Below, one piece after another: positions 33,250-41,998 of a stretch of 64,000 bases of DNA. The stretch spans positions 88,565 to 152,564 of the forward strand of contig NZ_JAFLVX010000011.1 of assembly GCF_017316185.1 (NCBI RefSeq). The letters run 5' to 3'. The position numbers and the translations under genes were made by a program. The stretch comes from Candidatus Vagococcus giribetii (GTDB lineage: Bacteria > Bacillota > Bacilli > Lactobacillales > Vagococcaceae). Within the stretch, counting starts at the first letter, position 1, and every line of letters begins with the position of its first letter. The notes beneath the pieces were generated by a model that was not told the DNA's origin, did not search any database, and saw nothing but the letters and a program-made list of their open reading frames with translations.

Positions 33250-34020
33250 TTATTCCTCTTCTTCAAATGTAATGCCTAATTCTTCACTGATACCTTTGTA
33301 TCCTTCAGCTTCTAAGCGTTTAGCTAAATCTGCTCCACCTGTTTTGACTACGCGACCATCCATCATGATATGCACGATATCTGGCACGATATAGTTAAGT
33401 AGACGTTGGTAGTGAGTAATAATTAATGAACCAAATCCTTCACCACGCATGGCGTTAATTCCTTTTGATACTACTTGAAGCGCATCAATATCAAGTCCTG
33501 AGTCAATCTCATCTAAAATAGCAAATGTTGGTTCTAACATTAATAATTGAAGGATTTCATTACGTTTTTTCTCTCCACCAGAGAAACCTTCATTTAAATA
33601 ACGTTCTGCCATTTCTTCTGGCATATCTAAAAGTGCCATTTTTTCATCTAATTTATCTAAAAAGTCCATAACAGAAATTTTGTCATCTTCATCGCGTTTT
33701 GAGTTGATTGCAGCACGCATAAATTCAGCGTTTGTGATTCCTGGGATTTCACTTGGGTATTGAACCGCTAAAAATAGCCCTGCACGAGCACGCTCGTCAA
33801 CTTCCATCTCTAAAACATTTTCCCCATCTAAAAGGATTTCTCCTTCTGTTACTTCATAGTTAGGATTTCCCATGATTGCTGCTGAAAGGGTTGATTTACC
33901 TGTTCCATTTGGTCCCATGATGGCATGAATTTCACCAGTTTTCATGGTTAGGTTAACACCTTTTAAAATTTGTTTGTCTTCAATCGACACATGTAGGTTT
34001 TTTATTTCTAAAACGGACAT
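33250..34020 (-). CDS. sufC: Fe-S assembly ATPase SufC
   Basis: ABC-type ATPase that drives conformational changes of the SufBD scaffold. The 256-residue protein has Walker A GPNGTGKS (residues 36-43), signature FSGGEKKR and Walker B FAILDEIDSGLD. It is the first gene of the operon sufC-sufD-sufS-sufU-sufB, with a consensus promoter 48-76 bases upstream. Confidence 0.98.
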   Translation of the reverse strand: MSVLEIKNLHVSIEDKQILKGVNLTMKTGEIHAIMGPNGTGKSTLSAAIMGNPNYEVTEGEILLDGENVLEMEVDERARAGLFLAVQYPSEIPGITNAEFMRAAINSKRDEDDKISVMDFLDKLDEKMALLDMPEEMAERYLNEGFSGGEKKRNEILQLLMLEPTFAILDEIDSGLDIDALQVVSKGINAMRGEGFGSLIITHYQRLLNYIVPDIVHIMMDGRVVKTGGADLAKRLEAEGYKGISEELGITFEEEE

Positions 34021-34067
34021 TTCTCTTCCTCCATTTGTTTGATAAAATTTTTGTAGCTCTGCTTATT

Positions 34068-34096
34068 ATTTTAGCTCAATTGAGAATGAACTTCAA
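34068..34096 (-). promoter_or_regulatory. Sigma-A promoter of the suf operon
   Basis: On the minus strand, TTGAAG (34091-34096) and TAAAAT (34068-34073) are separated by 17 bases. The spacer contains the palindrome CTCAATTGAG, which could be an operator. Confidence 0.65.
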
Positions 34097-34175
34097 TTAG
34101 TTTCCACAATCCCTTGAGAAAACAATAATAAGCATCGAGAAACTTTTCTCTTTATTTATAATAAGTGTAAAAAAG

Positions 34176-34216
34176 AAAAGAGTAAACCGTTTATCATTCA
34201 AACGGTTTACTCTTTT
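34176..34216. terminator. Terminator of the LPXTG gene
   Basis: A perfect 17-base stem (AAAAGAGTAAACCGTTT / AAACGGTTTACTCTTTT) with a 7-base loop and T-rich flanks on both strands, 28 bases after the LPXTG gene stop. It separates that gene from the suf operon. Confidence 0.9.
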
Positions 34217-34243
34217 TATTCTTTCACTAATTAAATGCTCTAC

Positions 34244-35941
34244 TTAAGAACGTTGACGCGCTTTTTTGAAAAAGATGCCACTTCCTACCATTAATAATAA
34301 ACCAAACAAGGCAACTAAAGTTGTGCTTGCTTCATCTGTTTGTGGAAGTGTTTTTCTCTGAGTCGCTGGAACGTATTGTTTATTGTTTCCTGAACCACCT
34401 GAATTATTGTTATTATTGGCAGTTGAGGTGAACGTAATTGGAATCATTTGAGCGATATCCTTTTGAATAAACTCTACATCGCTTCTAGTGAACGCTTCAT
34501 TGCCTTTTTCTTTTAAGACAACATCTGCAATCGCATCTAAACTTTCTTTTGATAACTCAAAATGAGGTACTAACTCCACGCTTCCAGCTTGAAGACCAAT
34601 AAAGCTACCATCTTCTTTAAAATCAATCACTGGATTTTTAATCGCTTTAAAGCTACCTTTAACAGCTACTCCATGGATTGGATCTACTGTTACTTTTCCA
34701 CCAGGTGCGCCAATCCTTAGATTGTGACTACTCGCTTTAAAATGAGTTGTCACATCTATTTGAAGTTTTTCTTTCTTAGGTACGTCTTTTTCAAGGACTT
34801 TAATATCAAAAGCTTGTGTTTGTTTTTCCTCAACAAGTTTGATATCATCTACTGTTAATTCAGGCTTATTCGATGATTTAATGTAGGATTCTTTTAGTTC
34901 TTTTTTACTTTGTTCAGATACGACAAATTTAGGTGTAATCGTTGTTGAACCTACTTTTTTCGGTGTTACTTTTCCTGTTTTATCAATGCTAACAAATGCA
35001 TTTGAAACAGAACTGTATTCACCTTTTAAATCAACGCCATTCACTTGTTGGACACTTAACTTAGCCGATGAACCCATCTTAATCTGAGTATTGTCTAAAT
35101 TAAAACCAACAGAGTATCTAACTTCCACTTTTTCTTTGACAGGTGCTTTTTTCACTTCAATAGAGACATTTGCTGTCTTACTATCATCTACAACCACTAA
35201 ATCTTCCATGGTTAAGCCGTTATCTTTATTCTCATCTAAGTAATTCTTTTTAATTGCTTCAATCGTTTTTTCCGATAAGTTATAAGTGACTTCGATTGTT
35301 TCTTTACCTGCTTTTGAAGGAGCTAATGTGCCGTCTGCTTTAAGCTCCACAACATCAGTCTTTTTAGGAACAAACTGCCCTTCCATTAGAATGCCTTTAT
35401 AAGACTCACGACTAATTTTTCCTGATTTGCCCATCGTTAAGGTTTCTTGCGACAACACATAACCACTTGAAACCTTGATTGTTTCTTGTTTTCTTTCTTT
35501 AATCTCTAGATTTATTGGATCTAGTTTAATGTTTTTATTTAGGAGATTTACTGATTTTGTTTTTTCTTTGTCTATAACTTCTTTTAAAGCTTTGTAAGAG
35601 TCATCAGTTAACTTAAATACTGGCTCTACTTTTAACTTACCTGCTTTTTTAACCGTTAATCGCCCATCTTCTGTTAAGTCATACGCATCACTCTTAACAG
35701 CTTCAAATTTTCCCTCAAGTGTCACGTCTTGGTATTTATTCATTTTAATCTCTCTAGTCTCACCAACCGTGATATCCTTTGTTTCTATAGAAAATAAGGC
35801 ATCATTCTTTTTCGTTTCTTCTTTTTCGGCTTTAGTTGTCTCTATTTTATCATTAACATCTTCAGCATGAACAGGTGACAAACTAACTAGGGCCAAGGTA
35901 GAACACAGTAAACAACTCACTATTACTTTCTTCATTCTCAT
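34244..35941 (-). CDS. LPXTG cell-wall-anchored surface protein with Ig-like repeats
   Basis: Secreted protein fixed to peptidoglycan by sortase. From ATG 35941 it has a signal peptide (MKKVIVSCLLCSTLALVSLS, then VHA-E), about four repeats of 110-125 residues with a shared core (GVDLKGEYSSV ... VSIDKTGKVTPKKVGSTTIT; similar GILMEGQF, GVAVKGSF), and a sortase signal LPQTD, a hydrophobic helix and KKARQRS. I prefer this start because AAAGGAG lies just upstream and the ATG 10 codons earlier is only about 10 bases from a TATAAT box. The repeats look like bacterial Ig (BIG2-like) domains; binding target unknown. Confidence 0.9.
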   Translation of the reverse strand: MRMKKVIVSCLLCSTLALVSLSPVHAEDVNDKIETTKAEKEETKKNDALFSIETKDITVGETREIKMNKYQDVTLEGKFEAVKSDAYDLTEDGRLTVKKAGKLKVEPVFKLTDDSYKALKEVIDKEKTKSVNLLNKNIKLDPINLEIKERKQETIKVSSGYVLSQETLTMGKSGKISRESYKGILMEGQFVPKKTDVVELKADGTLAPSKAGKETIEVTYNLSEKTIEAIKKNYLDENKDNGLTMEDLVVVDDSKTANVSIEVKKAPVKEKVEVRYSVGFNLDNTQIKMGSSAKLSVQQVNGVDLKGEYSSVSNAFVSIDKTGKVTPKKVGSTTITPKFVVSEQSKKELKESYIKSSNKPELTVDDIKLVEEKQTQAFDIKVLEKDVPKKEKLQIDVTTHFKASSHNLRIGAPGGKVTVDPIHGVAVKGSFKAIKNPVIDFKEDGSFIGLQAGSVELVPHFELSKESLDAIADVVLKEKGNEAFTRSDVEFIQKDIAQMIPITFTSTANNNNNSGGSGNNKQYVPATQRKTLPQTDEASTTLVALFGLLLMVGSGIFFKKARQRS

Positions 35942-36020
35942 CCAACTCCTTTTCTCGTTTTTACCTCTCATCTCTATTATAACACATAAATAACGATAGT
36001 TTTATGAAAATGATAAAAAA

Positions 36021-36071
36021 AAGAAAACGTTTCAAGATTTGATGACTTTCATCTCTTAAAACGTTTCTCTT
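36021..36071 (-). terminator. Terminator of the metNIQ operon
   Basis: A long imperfect stem (AAGAAAACGTTTCAAGA with TCTTAAAACGTTTCTCTT) right after the metQ stop, followed on the minus strand by eight T. Confidence 0.8.
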
Positions 36072-36074
36072 ATT

Positions 36075-36914
36075 TTACTCTACAACTGAAATTGTTCCAT
36101 TCCATTTATCTTGAATAAAGTCTTTAATTTCTTTTGAGTGTAGCACTTCAATCAATGCTTTAATTTTAGGACTATCTTTATCTGAAGTTCTTGTTGCAAT
36201 CACATTGGCATAAGGTGAGTTATCTTTCTCAACAAAGACACCATCTTTTTCAGGATTTAAGCCAATATTCTCAGCAAAGTTAGCATTGATAGCAATTAAC
36301 TCAGCTTCGTCATTTTGGTAAGCAGTTGTTAAGATCGCTGGGTCAACGTCATACTTGAATTTCAAGTTTTTTGGGTTTTCTTCAATATCATCAAACGTTG
36401 CTTTTGATAATTCCACACCATCTTTTACTTTAACTAAACCAGCATCTTGAAGAATGGTAATCACTCGTCCCCAGTCAGATTGAGAGTTACTTACTAAGAC
36501 AGTTGCTCCGTCTTTTACATCTTTCACGTCTTTAACTGATTTAGAATAAAAAGCCATTTTCTCTAAATGGATTGAACCCGCATTAGCAAAATCATATCCT
36601 TTATCTAGAATTTCTTTTTCTAAGTAAGGAATGTGTTGGAAATAGTTAGCATCTAGTTCTTTTTCAGCTAGAGCTTTATTCGGTAACACATAATCTTGGA
36701 ACACTTTAATTTCTAAATCATAACCTTTTTCTTTTAACAATGGCTTAGCTTCTTCTAAAATCTCCGCGTGAGGCGTTGGAGAAGCACCAACGACAATTGT
36801 TTTATCTTCTTTAGCAGAATCTGCCTTTTTATCTGAATCTTTACTGCCTCCACATGCTGCTAAACCAAATACTAACGCTGTAACTAATCCTAATCCTAGT
36901 AATTTTTTCTTCAT
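36075..36914 (-). CDS. metQ: Methionine-binding lipoprotein MetQ
   Basis: Substrate-binding component of the MetNIQ importer (NlpA family). The 279-residue protein has a lipobox LAAC at Cys21, then GASPTPHAEILEEAKPLLKE, QDYVLPNKALAEKELDANYF and HIPYLE, all typical of MetQ. It is the last gene of the T-box-controlled operon and the methionine specificity is supported by the T-box specifier. Confidence 0.95.
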   Translation of the reverse strand: MKKKLLGLGLVTALVFGLAACGGSKDSDKKADSAKEDKTIVVGASPTPHAEILEEAKPLLKEKGYDLEIKVFQDYVLPNKALAEKELDANYFQHIPYLEKEILDKGYDFANAGSIHLEKMAFYSKSVKDVKDVKDGATVLVSNSQSDWGRVITILQDAGLVKVKDGVELSKATFDDIEENPKNLKFKYDVDPAILTTAYQNDEAELIAINANFAENIGLNPEKDGVFVEKDNSPYANVIATRTSDKDSPKIKALIEVLHSKEIKDFIQDKWNGTISVVE

Positions 36915-36939
36915 TTTCTTTTCCTCCTATTTAAGTTGA

Positions 36940-37626
36940 TTATCTTTTATCTAATAATTTAACGCATAAATCACCAATACCTTGAATAATAAACACAATA
37001 GCTAAAATCAATAAAGTTGAAAGCATAATGACTGGGTAGTCATTTCCCATGAAACCTGCTTGATAAGCCAAAGTTCCAAGTCCTCCTGCCCCAACAGCTC
37101 CAGCCATAGCCGTAAAGCCAATCATTGTAATAGTTGTGACTGTCACACCAGAGATCAGCGCTGGTAAACTTTCAGGAATTAATACTTTGTAAATCATTTG
37201 GAACTGAGTCGCTCCCATTGCTGTACTAGCTTCTAAAACTCCGGAATCCACTTCACGAAAGGCAATATCAACGAGCCTTGCATAAAAGGGAGCTGCCGAT
37301 AACACTAAAGCAGGAATTGCTGCACTTGGTCCTAACATCGTACCAATAAGTGCTTTAACAACAGGGAACAACAGAATCATTAAGATAATGAAAGGAATCG
37401 AGCGAAACGTGTTGCTCACGAGGGATACAACTTCATAACCAAAACGATATAGTTTCTTCTCACTCTTTCCAAAGTAAAATAGTAATAACCCTAGCAGTAA
37501 ACCAATAATGATGACAAAAAACATGGAAACAAAGGTCATGTAAAGTGTTTCTTTCGTCGCAGTGATAAAACTCTCTGGTTTAATCTGACTAAAATCAAAA
37601 TATGTAGCAAAAAATCCTTTATCCAT
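36940..37626 (-). CDS. metI: Methionine ABC transporter permease MetI
   Basis: A 228-residue permease with five hydrophobic helices. The ATPase-docking EAA loop is [20 protein letters not shown] (residues 133-152) and the end is [17 protein letters not shown]. It overlaps metN by 8 bases and lies 25 bases before metQ. Confidence 0.96.
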   Translation of the reverse strand: MDKGFFATYFDFSQIKPESFITATKETLYMTFVSMFFVIIIGLLLGLLLFYFGKSEKKLYRFGYEVVSLVSNTFRSIPFIILMILLFPVVKALIGTMLGPSAAIPALVLSAAPFYARLVDIAFREVDSGVLEASTAMGATQFQMIYKVLIPESLPALISGVTVTTITMIGFTAMAGAVGAGGLGTLAYQAGFMGNDYPVIMLSTLLILAIVFIIQGIGDLCVKLLDKR

Positions 37627-38656
37627 GTTGCATCACCTCAATTTCTACGCCATTTTCTTGGAAGAATATTAAACACTGATCAAGTACTGATTGTTGTCCT
37701 GTTAGTTGAATCAGCATGTTACCAAATGAGGCTTGATTACTGTTTTTGATATTTGCTTGTAACACGTTAACATCCACATCAAGTTTCCTTACAGCTTGGG
37801 AGATAATAGCTTCATTAGCTTTTTCTCCTTCAAAAAGAAGTCTCACAATAATTCCATCTGGATAAGCTTCTAGTAAGTATTCAACGGCCTCTTCGTTTTC
37901 TTCTCGGTCAATCAATGTATCTTGTCTCACAAAACGCTCAGTTACTTCATGTTGTGGGTGTCTAAAGAGTGATAAAACCTCCCCTGACTCCACTACTTTT
38001 CCTTGCTCCATGACAGCTACTTTGTGGCAAATTTTTCGGATAACATTCATCTCATGAGTAATCAAAACAATGGTTAAACCAAGTTTCTTATTGATATCTA
38101 GTAGTAAATCTAAGACTTCGTTAGTCGTTTGGGGATCAAGAGCACTTGTGGCCTCATCACATAATAAAATCTCAGGCTCATTAGCTAAAGCTCGTGCAAT
38201 TCCTACACGTTGTTTTTGTCCACCGGATAATTCGCTTGGATAAGCATTTTCTCTGCCACTTAGTCCTACTAATTCAATTAGCTCTTGAGCACGTTTTTGT
38301 CGCTTTTCTTTTGGTACTTTACTTAATTCAAGTGGTAGCATAATGTTTTCCATAACAGTTCGTGACCATAATAAATTAAAATGTTGGAAAATCATGCCAA
38401 TTTTTTTTCGAAACTCTCTTAATTCTTTACCCTTCAATTGACTGATGTTTTTATCATGAATAATCACTTCGCCTGTTGTCGGGGTTTCTAAATTGTTTAG
38501 TAGACGAATCAAAGAACTTTTCCCAGCTCCTGAGTAACCAATAATCCCATAAATCTCACCTGTTTCAATGGTTAAATCAACCTGATCAACTGCTAACACG
38601 TCTTTTTCTTTTGTTTGGTATTTTTTAGTTATATTCTGTAGTTTAATTAGACTCAT
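37619..38656 (-). CDS. metN: Methionine ABC transporter ATPase MetN
   Basis: A 345-residue ATPase with Walker A GYSGAGKS, signature LSGGQKQR, Walker [13 protein letters not shown] and a C-terminal NIL regulatory domain (about residues 265-345) that senses methionine. Start at ATG 38656, with AGGAG 8 bases upstream; the ATG eight codons before has no such site. First gene of the operon, after a T-box leader. Confidence 0.96.
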   Translation of the reverse strand: MSLIKLQNITKKYQTKEKDVLAVDQVDLTIETGEIYGIIGYSGAGKSSLIRLLNNLETPTTGEVIIHDKNISQLKGKELREFRKKIGMIFQHFNLLWSRTVMENIMLPLELSKVPKEKRQKRAQELIELVGLSGRENAYPSELSGGQKQRVGIARALANEPEILLCDEATSALDPQTTNEVLDLLLDINKKLGLTIVLITHEMNVIRKICHKVAVMEQGKVVESGEVLSLFRHPQHEVTERFVRQDTLIDREENEEAVEYLLEAYPDGIIVRLLFEGEKANEAIISQAVRKLDVDVNVLQANIKNSNQASFGNMLIQLTGQQSVLDQCLIFFQENGVEIEVMQHG

Positions 38657-38699
38657 TATTTTTCTCCTCGTTTCATTCACTAATCAGATGAAAACAAAA

Positions 38700-38990
38700 A
38701 AGCTTCCCTCCTCTATTTACTTTAATGAAAAAGTAAACAAAGGACGAAAGCATTAATCGTGTTACCACCTTTTTTTGTCATTGCCTCACAGCAATCACCT
38801 CACCCAGTACGCAAGAATAGTCTCTGAATACTGTTGTCCGGTAACGGGAACTCCCGAAAAAAGTTTGCACCATATGGCTCACTCTTTTTAGCTCAAAGGC
38901 CATTTTCTGTTTTCTCCCAGTTCCTCTTTCACACCATCCGAGGTCTCTTTAAACTTTCTTAAAACATACTTTCCTTCTCAACGCTTGTTT
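38700..38990 (-). ncRNA. T-box riboswitch, methionine type
   Basis: On the minus strand the leader has stem I sequences (GGATGGTGTGAAAGAGG), a candidate ATG specifier at 38901-38903 (AAAATGGCC), the T-box AGGTGGTAACACG near 38757-38769, and a 22-base near-perfect terminator stem (GCTTTCGTCC... with ...GGAGGGAAGC) followed by TTTTTTG at about 38700. Uncharged Met-tRNA would stabilise the antiterminator and turn on metNIQ. Confidence 0.92.
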
Positions 38991-39079
38991 TATTAATTGA
39001 GTGTATATTAGCAAACAAAAAAATGTTTGTCAATACCCACGAAAAAGAATTGTGTCAGATTAATTTAGGTAAAATAAAC

Positions 39080-39106
39080 TTATTTAAGTAAAAGATACTT
39101 AAATAA
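39080..39106. promoter_or_regulatory. Inverted repeat upstream of deoC
   Basis: A perfect 11-base inverted repeat (TTATTTAAGTA / TACTTAAATAA) spaced by 5 bases, about 15 bases before the TAAAAT-type -10 of deoC. A likely operator; the regulator is not in the window. Confidence 0.5.
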
Positions 39107-39178
39107 ATCAAGTTTTGTGTTAAAATGAAAGCGTAGTGATTTTATCTATCAATCTTAAAATATAAAGGAGTTTTTTTA

Positions 39179-39844
39179 ATGAATTTAGCTAAATATGTTG
39201 ACCACACGCTACTAAAACCTGAGGCAACGAAAGAACAAATCAAAGTCTTATGTGAGGAAGCAAGTCAACATGACTTTGCCTCTGTTTGCGTTAATCCATA
39301 CTGGGTAAGCTATGCCAGTGACTTATTAAGTGACTCTGATGTAAAAGTATGTACAGTAATTGGTTTCCCTCTTGGTGCCACATCTACTGCTACAAAATTC
39401 TTTGAAGCAAAAAATGCCATCGACAATGGTGCCAATGAAATCGATATGGTTATCAATGTTGGTGAATTAAAATCTAAAAATTACGATGCTGTTGAAGCAG
39501 ATATTGCAGCTGTTGTGAAAGCAAGTCATCCAGAAGCAATTGTTAAAGTCATTATCGAAACATGCTTATTAACAAAAGAAGAAATCGTTAAAGCTTGCGA
39601 ATTATCTGTTGCAGCTAGTGCTGACTTTGTTAAAACATCAACTGGTTTTTCAACAGGTGGCGCAACTGTTGAAGATGTTAAACTAATGAAAGAAACAGTT
39701 GGAGACAAAGCATTCGTTAAAGCCTCAGGTGGCGTTCGTTCACTAGAAGATGCTAAAAACATGATTGCAGCTGGTGCTGATCGTTTAGGAACAAGTTCTG
39801 GCGTTACTTTAGTTAGTGGCGAAGGCGAGTTCTCAGGTTATTAA
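39179..39844 (+). CDS. deoC: Deoxyribose-phosphate aldolase DeoC
   Basis: Splits 2-deoxyribose-5-phosphate into glyceraldehyde-3-phosphate and acetaldehyde in deoxynucleoside breakdown. The 221-residue protein has [26 protein letters not shown], the Schiff-base Lys in [13 protein letters not shown] and [15 protein letters not shown] precedes the start. A single-gene unit here, with its own terminator. Confidence 0.98.
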   Translation: MNLAKYVDHTLLKPEATKEQIKVLCEEASQHDFASVCVNPYWVSYASDLLSDSDVKVCTVIGFPLGATSTATKFFEAKNAIDNGANEIDMVINVGELKSKNYDAVEADIAAVVKASHPEAIVKVIIETCLLTKEEIVKACELSVAASADFVKTSTGFSTGGATVEDVKLMKETVGDKAFVKASGGVRSLEDAKNMIAAGADRLGTSSGVTLVSGEGEFSGY

Positions 39845-39850
39845 TCCATT

Positions 39851-39896
39851 AAAAAATCCCACTTCAGTCATAAAACAGACTGGAGTGGGATTTTTT
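39851..39896 (+). terminator. Terminator of deoC
   Basis: A 19-base stem (AAAAAATCCCACTTCAGTC / GACTGGAGTGGGATTTTTT, one G-U pair) ending in a T-run. It is 7 bases after the deoC stop and can also serve the convergent cstR gene. Confidence 0.9.
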
Positions 39897-39924
39897 TGAC
39901 TCTATTTCAATACCAAGCTAATAT

Positions 39925-40194
39925 TTATTTTTTAACAACTAGGGAGATGGCCTCTTGAATTTTTTCTTCTTTTTCTTCTTCGCTAATATCTTCCATAGCC
40001 AAGCATTCTTTCAAGTTATCTGCCACAATCACTCCAATAGCTCGGTCAATACTTGAGCGAATCGCTGATAATTGTGTCACGACTTCACGACAACTTTTGT
40101 CCTCATCAAGCATCTTTAAGACACCCCGAATTTGGCCTTCACTTCGCTTTAAGCGATTTTCAATTTTCTTTTTTGTTTCATCTGATCCAGACAT
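39925..40194 (-). CDS. cstR: Persulfide-sensing repressor CstR (CsoR/RcnR family)
   Basis: An 89-residue all-helical repressor that responds to sulfide-derived persulfides. It has the two Cys of the family (Cys35 in KSCREVVTQ and Cys64 in DNLKEC) but Asn, not the copper-ligand His, before the second one, which favours CstR over copper-sensing CsoR. It lies 40 bases after the CoA-disulfide reductase gene in the same direction, as a co-transcribed sulfide-response unit. Confidence 0.88.
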   Translation of the reverse strand: MSGSDETKKKIENRLKRSEGQIRGVLKMLDEDKSCREVVTQLSAIRSSIDRAIGVIVADNLKECLAMEDISEEEKEEKIQEAISLVVKK

Positions 40195-40234
40195 TTACTT
40201 TCCCCCTAACACGATTAGATTGCCTGTTACTATT

Positions 40235-41872
40235 TTACCCGTTCACTGTTTGGTAAAGCAAATAAGAACCATCTAAATTTTTAATCTTGTATCCATATTG
40301 GGTTAACATTCTGGCTGCAATATAGCTTCTTTGACCACTGTGACAACTTAGAACAATCTCTTTGTCTTTAGGTAATTCAGTCATTCTCTCACGTAAGTCG
40401 TTTAGTGGTAAGTTAATAAATCCTGTAATATTTCCACGATTAAACTCCGCTTCAGTCCTAACATCAACTAATAAGGCACCAGATTCTCTGACACTATCTA
40501 ACTCATGGAGTTGAATGTTTTCAGCAACACCCTCCATAATATTAAGAGCTGCATACCCTGCCATATTCACAACGTCTTTTGCTGAACCAAATGGTGGTGC
40601 GTAAGTTAACTCAAGCTCAGGTAAGTCTTCCACGCCTAATTGACCTTTAATAGCTGTTGCTAGAATATCAATTCGCTTGTCCACACCATCAGCTCCTACT
40701 GCTTGAGCTCCGTAAATCTCACCTGTTTTGGCATTAAATAATAGTTTCAAGAAGACCATTGATGCATTTGGGTAGTACCCCGCATGGTTTTTTCCATCAA
40801 TGTGAACAATCGAAAACTCATACCCTAAATCAGTTAGCTGTTTTTCAGTTAAGCCTGTCGAAGCAATAGATTGATTAAAGACACGGACAATAGCTGTTCC
40901 GATGCTTCCTTTATTTTTACGATTCATTCCGGCAATAACGTCAGCTACTTGACGACCTTGACGATTGGCTGGTGACGCTAGTGCAATCATTGTGTCCTCA
41001 TTAGTAATTTGATTGGTGACAATAATCGCATCTCCCACAGCGTAAATATCTTTAACAGATGTTTCATAGTTGTCATCAACTAAAATCCCCCCACGCATAC
41101 CTAATTGAATACCCGCAGATTCTGCTAGGCCATTTTCAGGACGCACACCAACTGATAAAATCACCATATCTGTTTCAATGGTTTCACCTGTGTTAAGAAT
41201 CAAGGTACGACCTTTATCAGTCATCTCAACCACACCTTTTTCCGTATAAACAGTTAATCCATTAGCCACTAATTCATTGTGAATAAAGGCTGCCATCTCT
41301 TCGTCCACGGTTGGTAATACATGCGAAGCCATTTCAACAATCGTTACTTCTAAACCTTTTTTAGCTAAATTTTCTGCCATTTCGAGCCCAATGAAACCAG
41401 CTCCTACAACAACGGCTTTTTTCGGTTGTTGTTCATCAAGAGTTGCCATAATTTGATCCACATCAGGCACATTTCTTAAAGTGAAAACATTCTCCGCTTC
41501 TTCTAAACCTTTCAACGGTGGTACAAATGGCTTCGCTCCTGGAGATAAAATAAGGTGGTCATAGCTTAACGCATAAGTTTCTTCTTTATGTTTAATAGTC
41601 ACTTGTTTATTTGAAGCGTCGATTTTCGTTGCTTCAGAAAACGGACGAACATCTAAATTAAATCTGGCTTTTAATGATTCTGGTGTTTGGACTAATAACT
41701 GTTGTCTATCACTGATTTCACCAGATACATAGTAAGGTAACCCACAATTTGCAAATGAAACATAAGGTCCTTTTTCAATAATAATAATCTCTTGTTGTTC
41801 ATCTAATCGTCTTAATCTTGTCGCTGCAGACATACCTCCTGCAACGCCACCAATAATAACTGTTCTTTTCAT
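40235..41872 (-). CDS. cdr: CoA-disulfide/CoA-persulfide reductase with rhodanese domain
   Basis: Flavoprotein that reduces CoA disulfide or persulfide with NAD(P)H in sulfide defence. The 545-residue protein has the FAD motif GGVAGGMSAATRLRRL, the redox Cys43 in SFANCGLPYY, the NAD-binding GAGFIGLEMAENL and FAD motif YAVGDA. A C-terminal rhodanese domain (about residues 455-545) has the active-site Cys in SCHSGQRS. This matches CoAPR of E. faecalis. A candidate CstR operator lies upstream. Confidence 0.95.
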   Translation of the reverse strand: MKRTVIIGGVAGGMSAATRLRRLDEQQEIIIIEKGPYVSFANCGLPYYVSGEISDRQQLLVQTPESLKARFNLDVRPFSEATKIDASNKQVTIKHKEETYALSYDHLILSPGAKPFVPPLKGLEEAENVFTLRNVPDVDQIMATLDEQQPKKAVVVGAGFIGLEMAENLAKKGLEVTIVEMASHVLPTVDEEMAAFIHNELVANGLTVYTEKGVVEMTDKGRTLILNTGETIETDMVILSVGVRPENGLAESAGIQLGMRGGILVDDNYETSVKDIYAVGDAIIVTNQITNEDTMIALASPANRQGRQVADVIAGMNRKNKGSIGTAIVRVFNQSIASTGLTEKQLTDLGYEFSIVHIDGKNHAGYYPNASMVFLKLLFNAKTGEIYGAQAVGADGVDKRIDILATAIKGQLGVEDLPELELTYAPPFGSAKDVVNMAGYAALNIMEGVAENIQLHELDSVRESGALLVDVRTEAEFNRGNITGFINLPLNDLRERMTELPKDKEIVLSCHSGQRSYIAARMLTQYGYKIKNLDGSYLLYQTVNG

Positions 41873-41918
41873 GACACTACCTGCCTTTTCTCAAAATAAG
41901 TTGTTTCAACATACTCAA

Positions 41919-41936
41919 TATACCCCCTACCCTATA
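41919..41936 (-). promoter_or_regulatory. Candidate CstR operator
   Basis: TATAGGGTAGGGGGTATA on the minus strand, 47-64 bases before the reductase start codon and next to a TATATT -10. A G-tract flanked by TATA/GTAT is typical of CsoR/CstR-family sites. Confidence 0.6.
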
Positions 41937-41956
41937 AAAAATAAAGTTAAATGCTC

Positions 41957-41998
41957 AAACAAATAGAGACTGACATTTTAGTCAGCCTCTATTTGTTT
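41957..41998 (-). terminator. Terminator of the ABC-F gene
   Basis: An 18-base stem with one mismatch (AAACAAATAGAGACTGAC / GTCAGCCTCTATTTGTTT), starting at the ABC-F stop codon. Confidence 0.8.

Noticed and set aside
39925..40194. Copper-sensing CsoR
   Set aside because: The His that binds copper before the second Cys is Asn, and the neighbour is a CoA-disulfide reductase rather than a copper exporter or chaperone.
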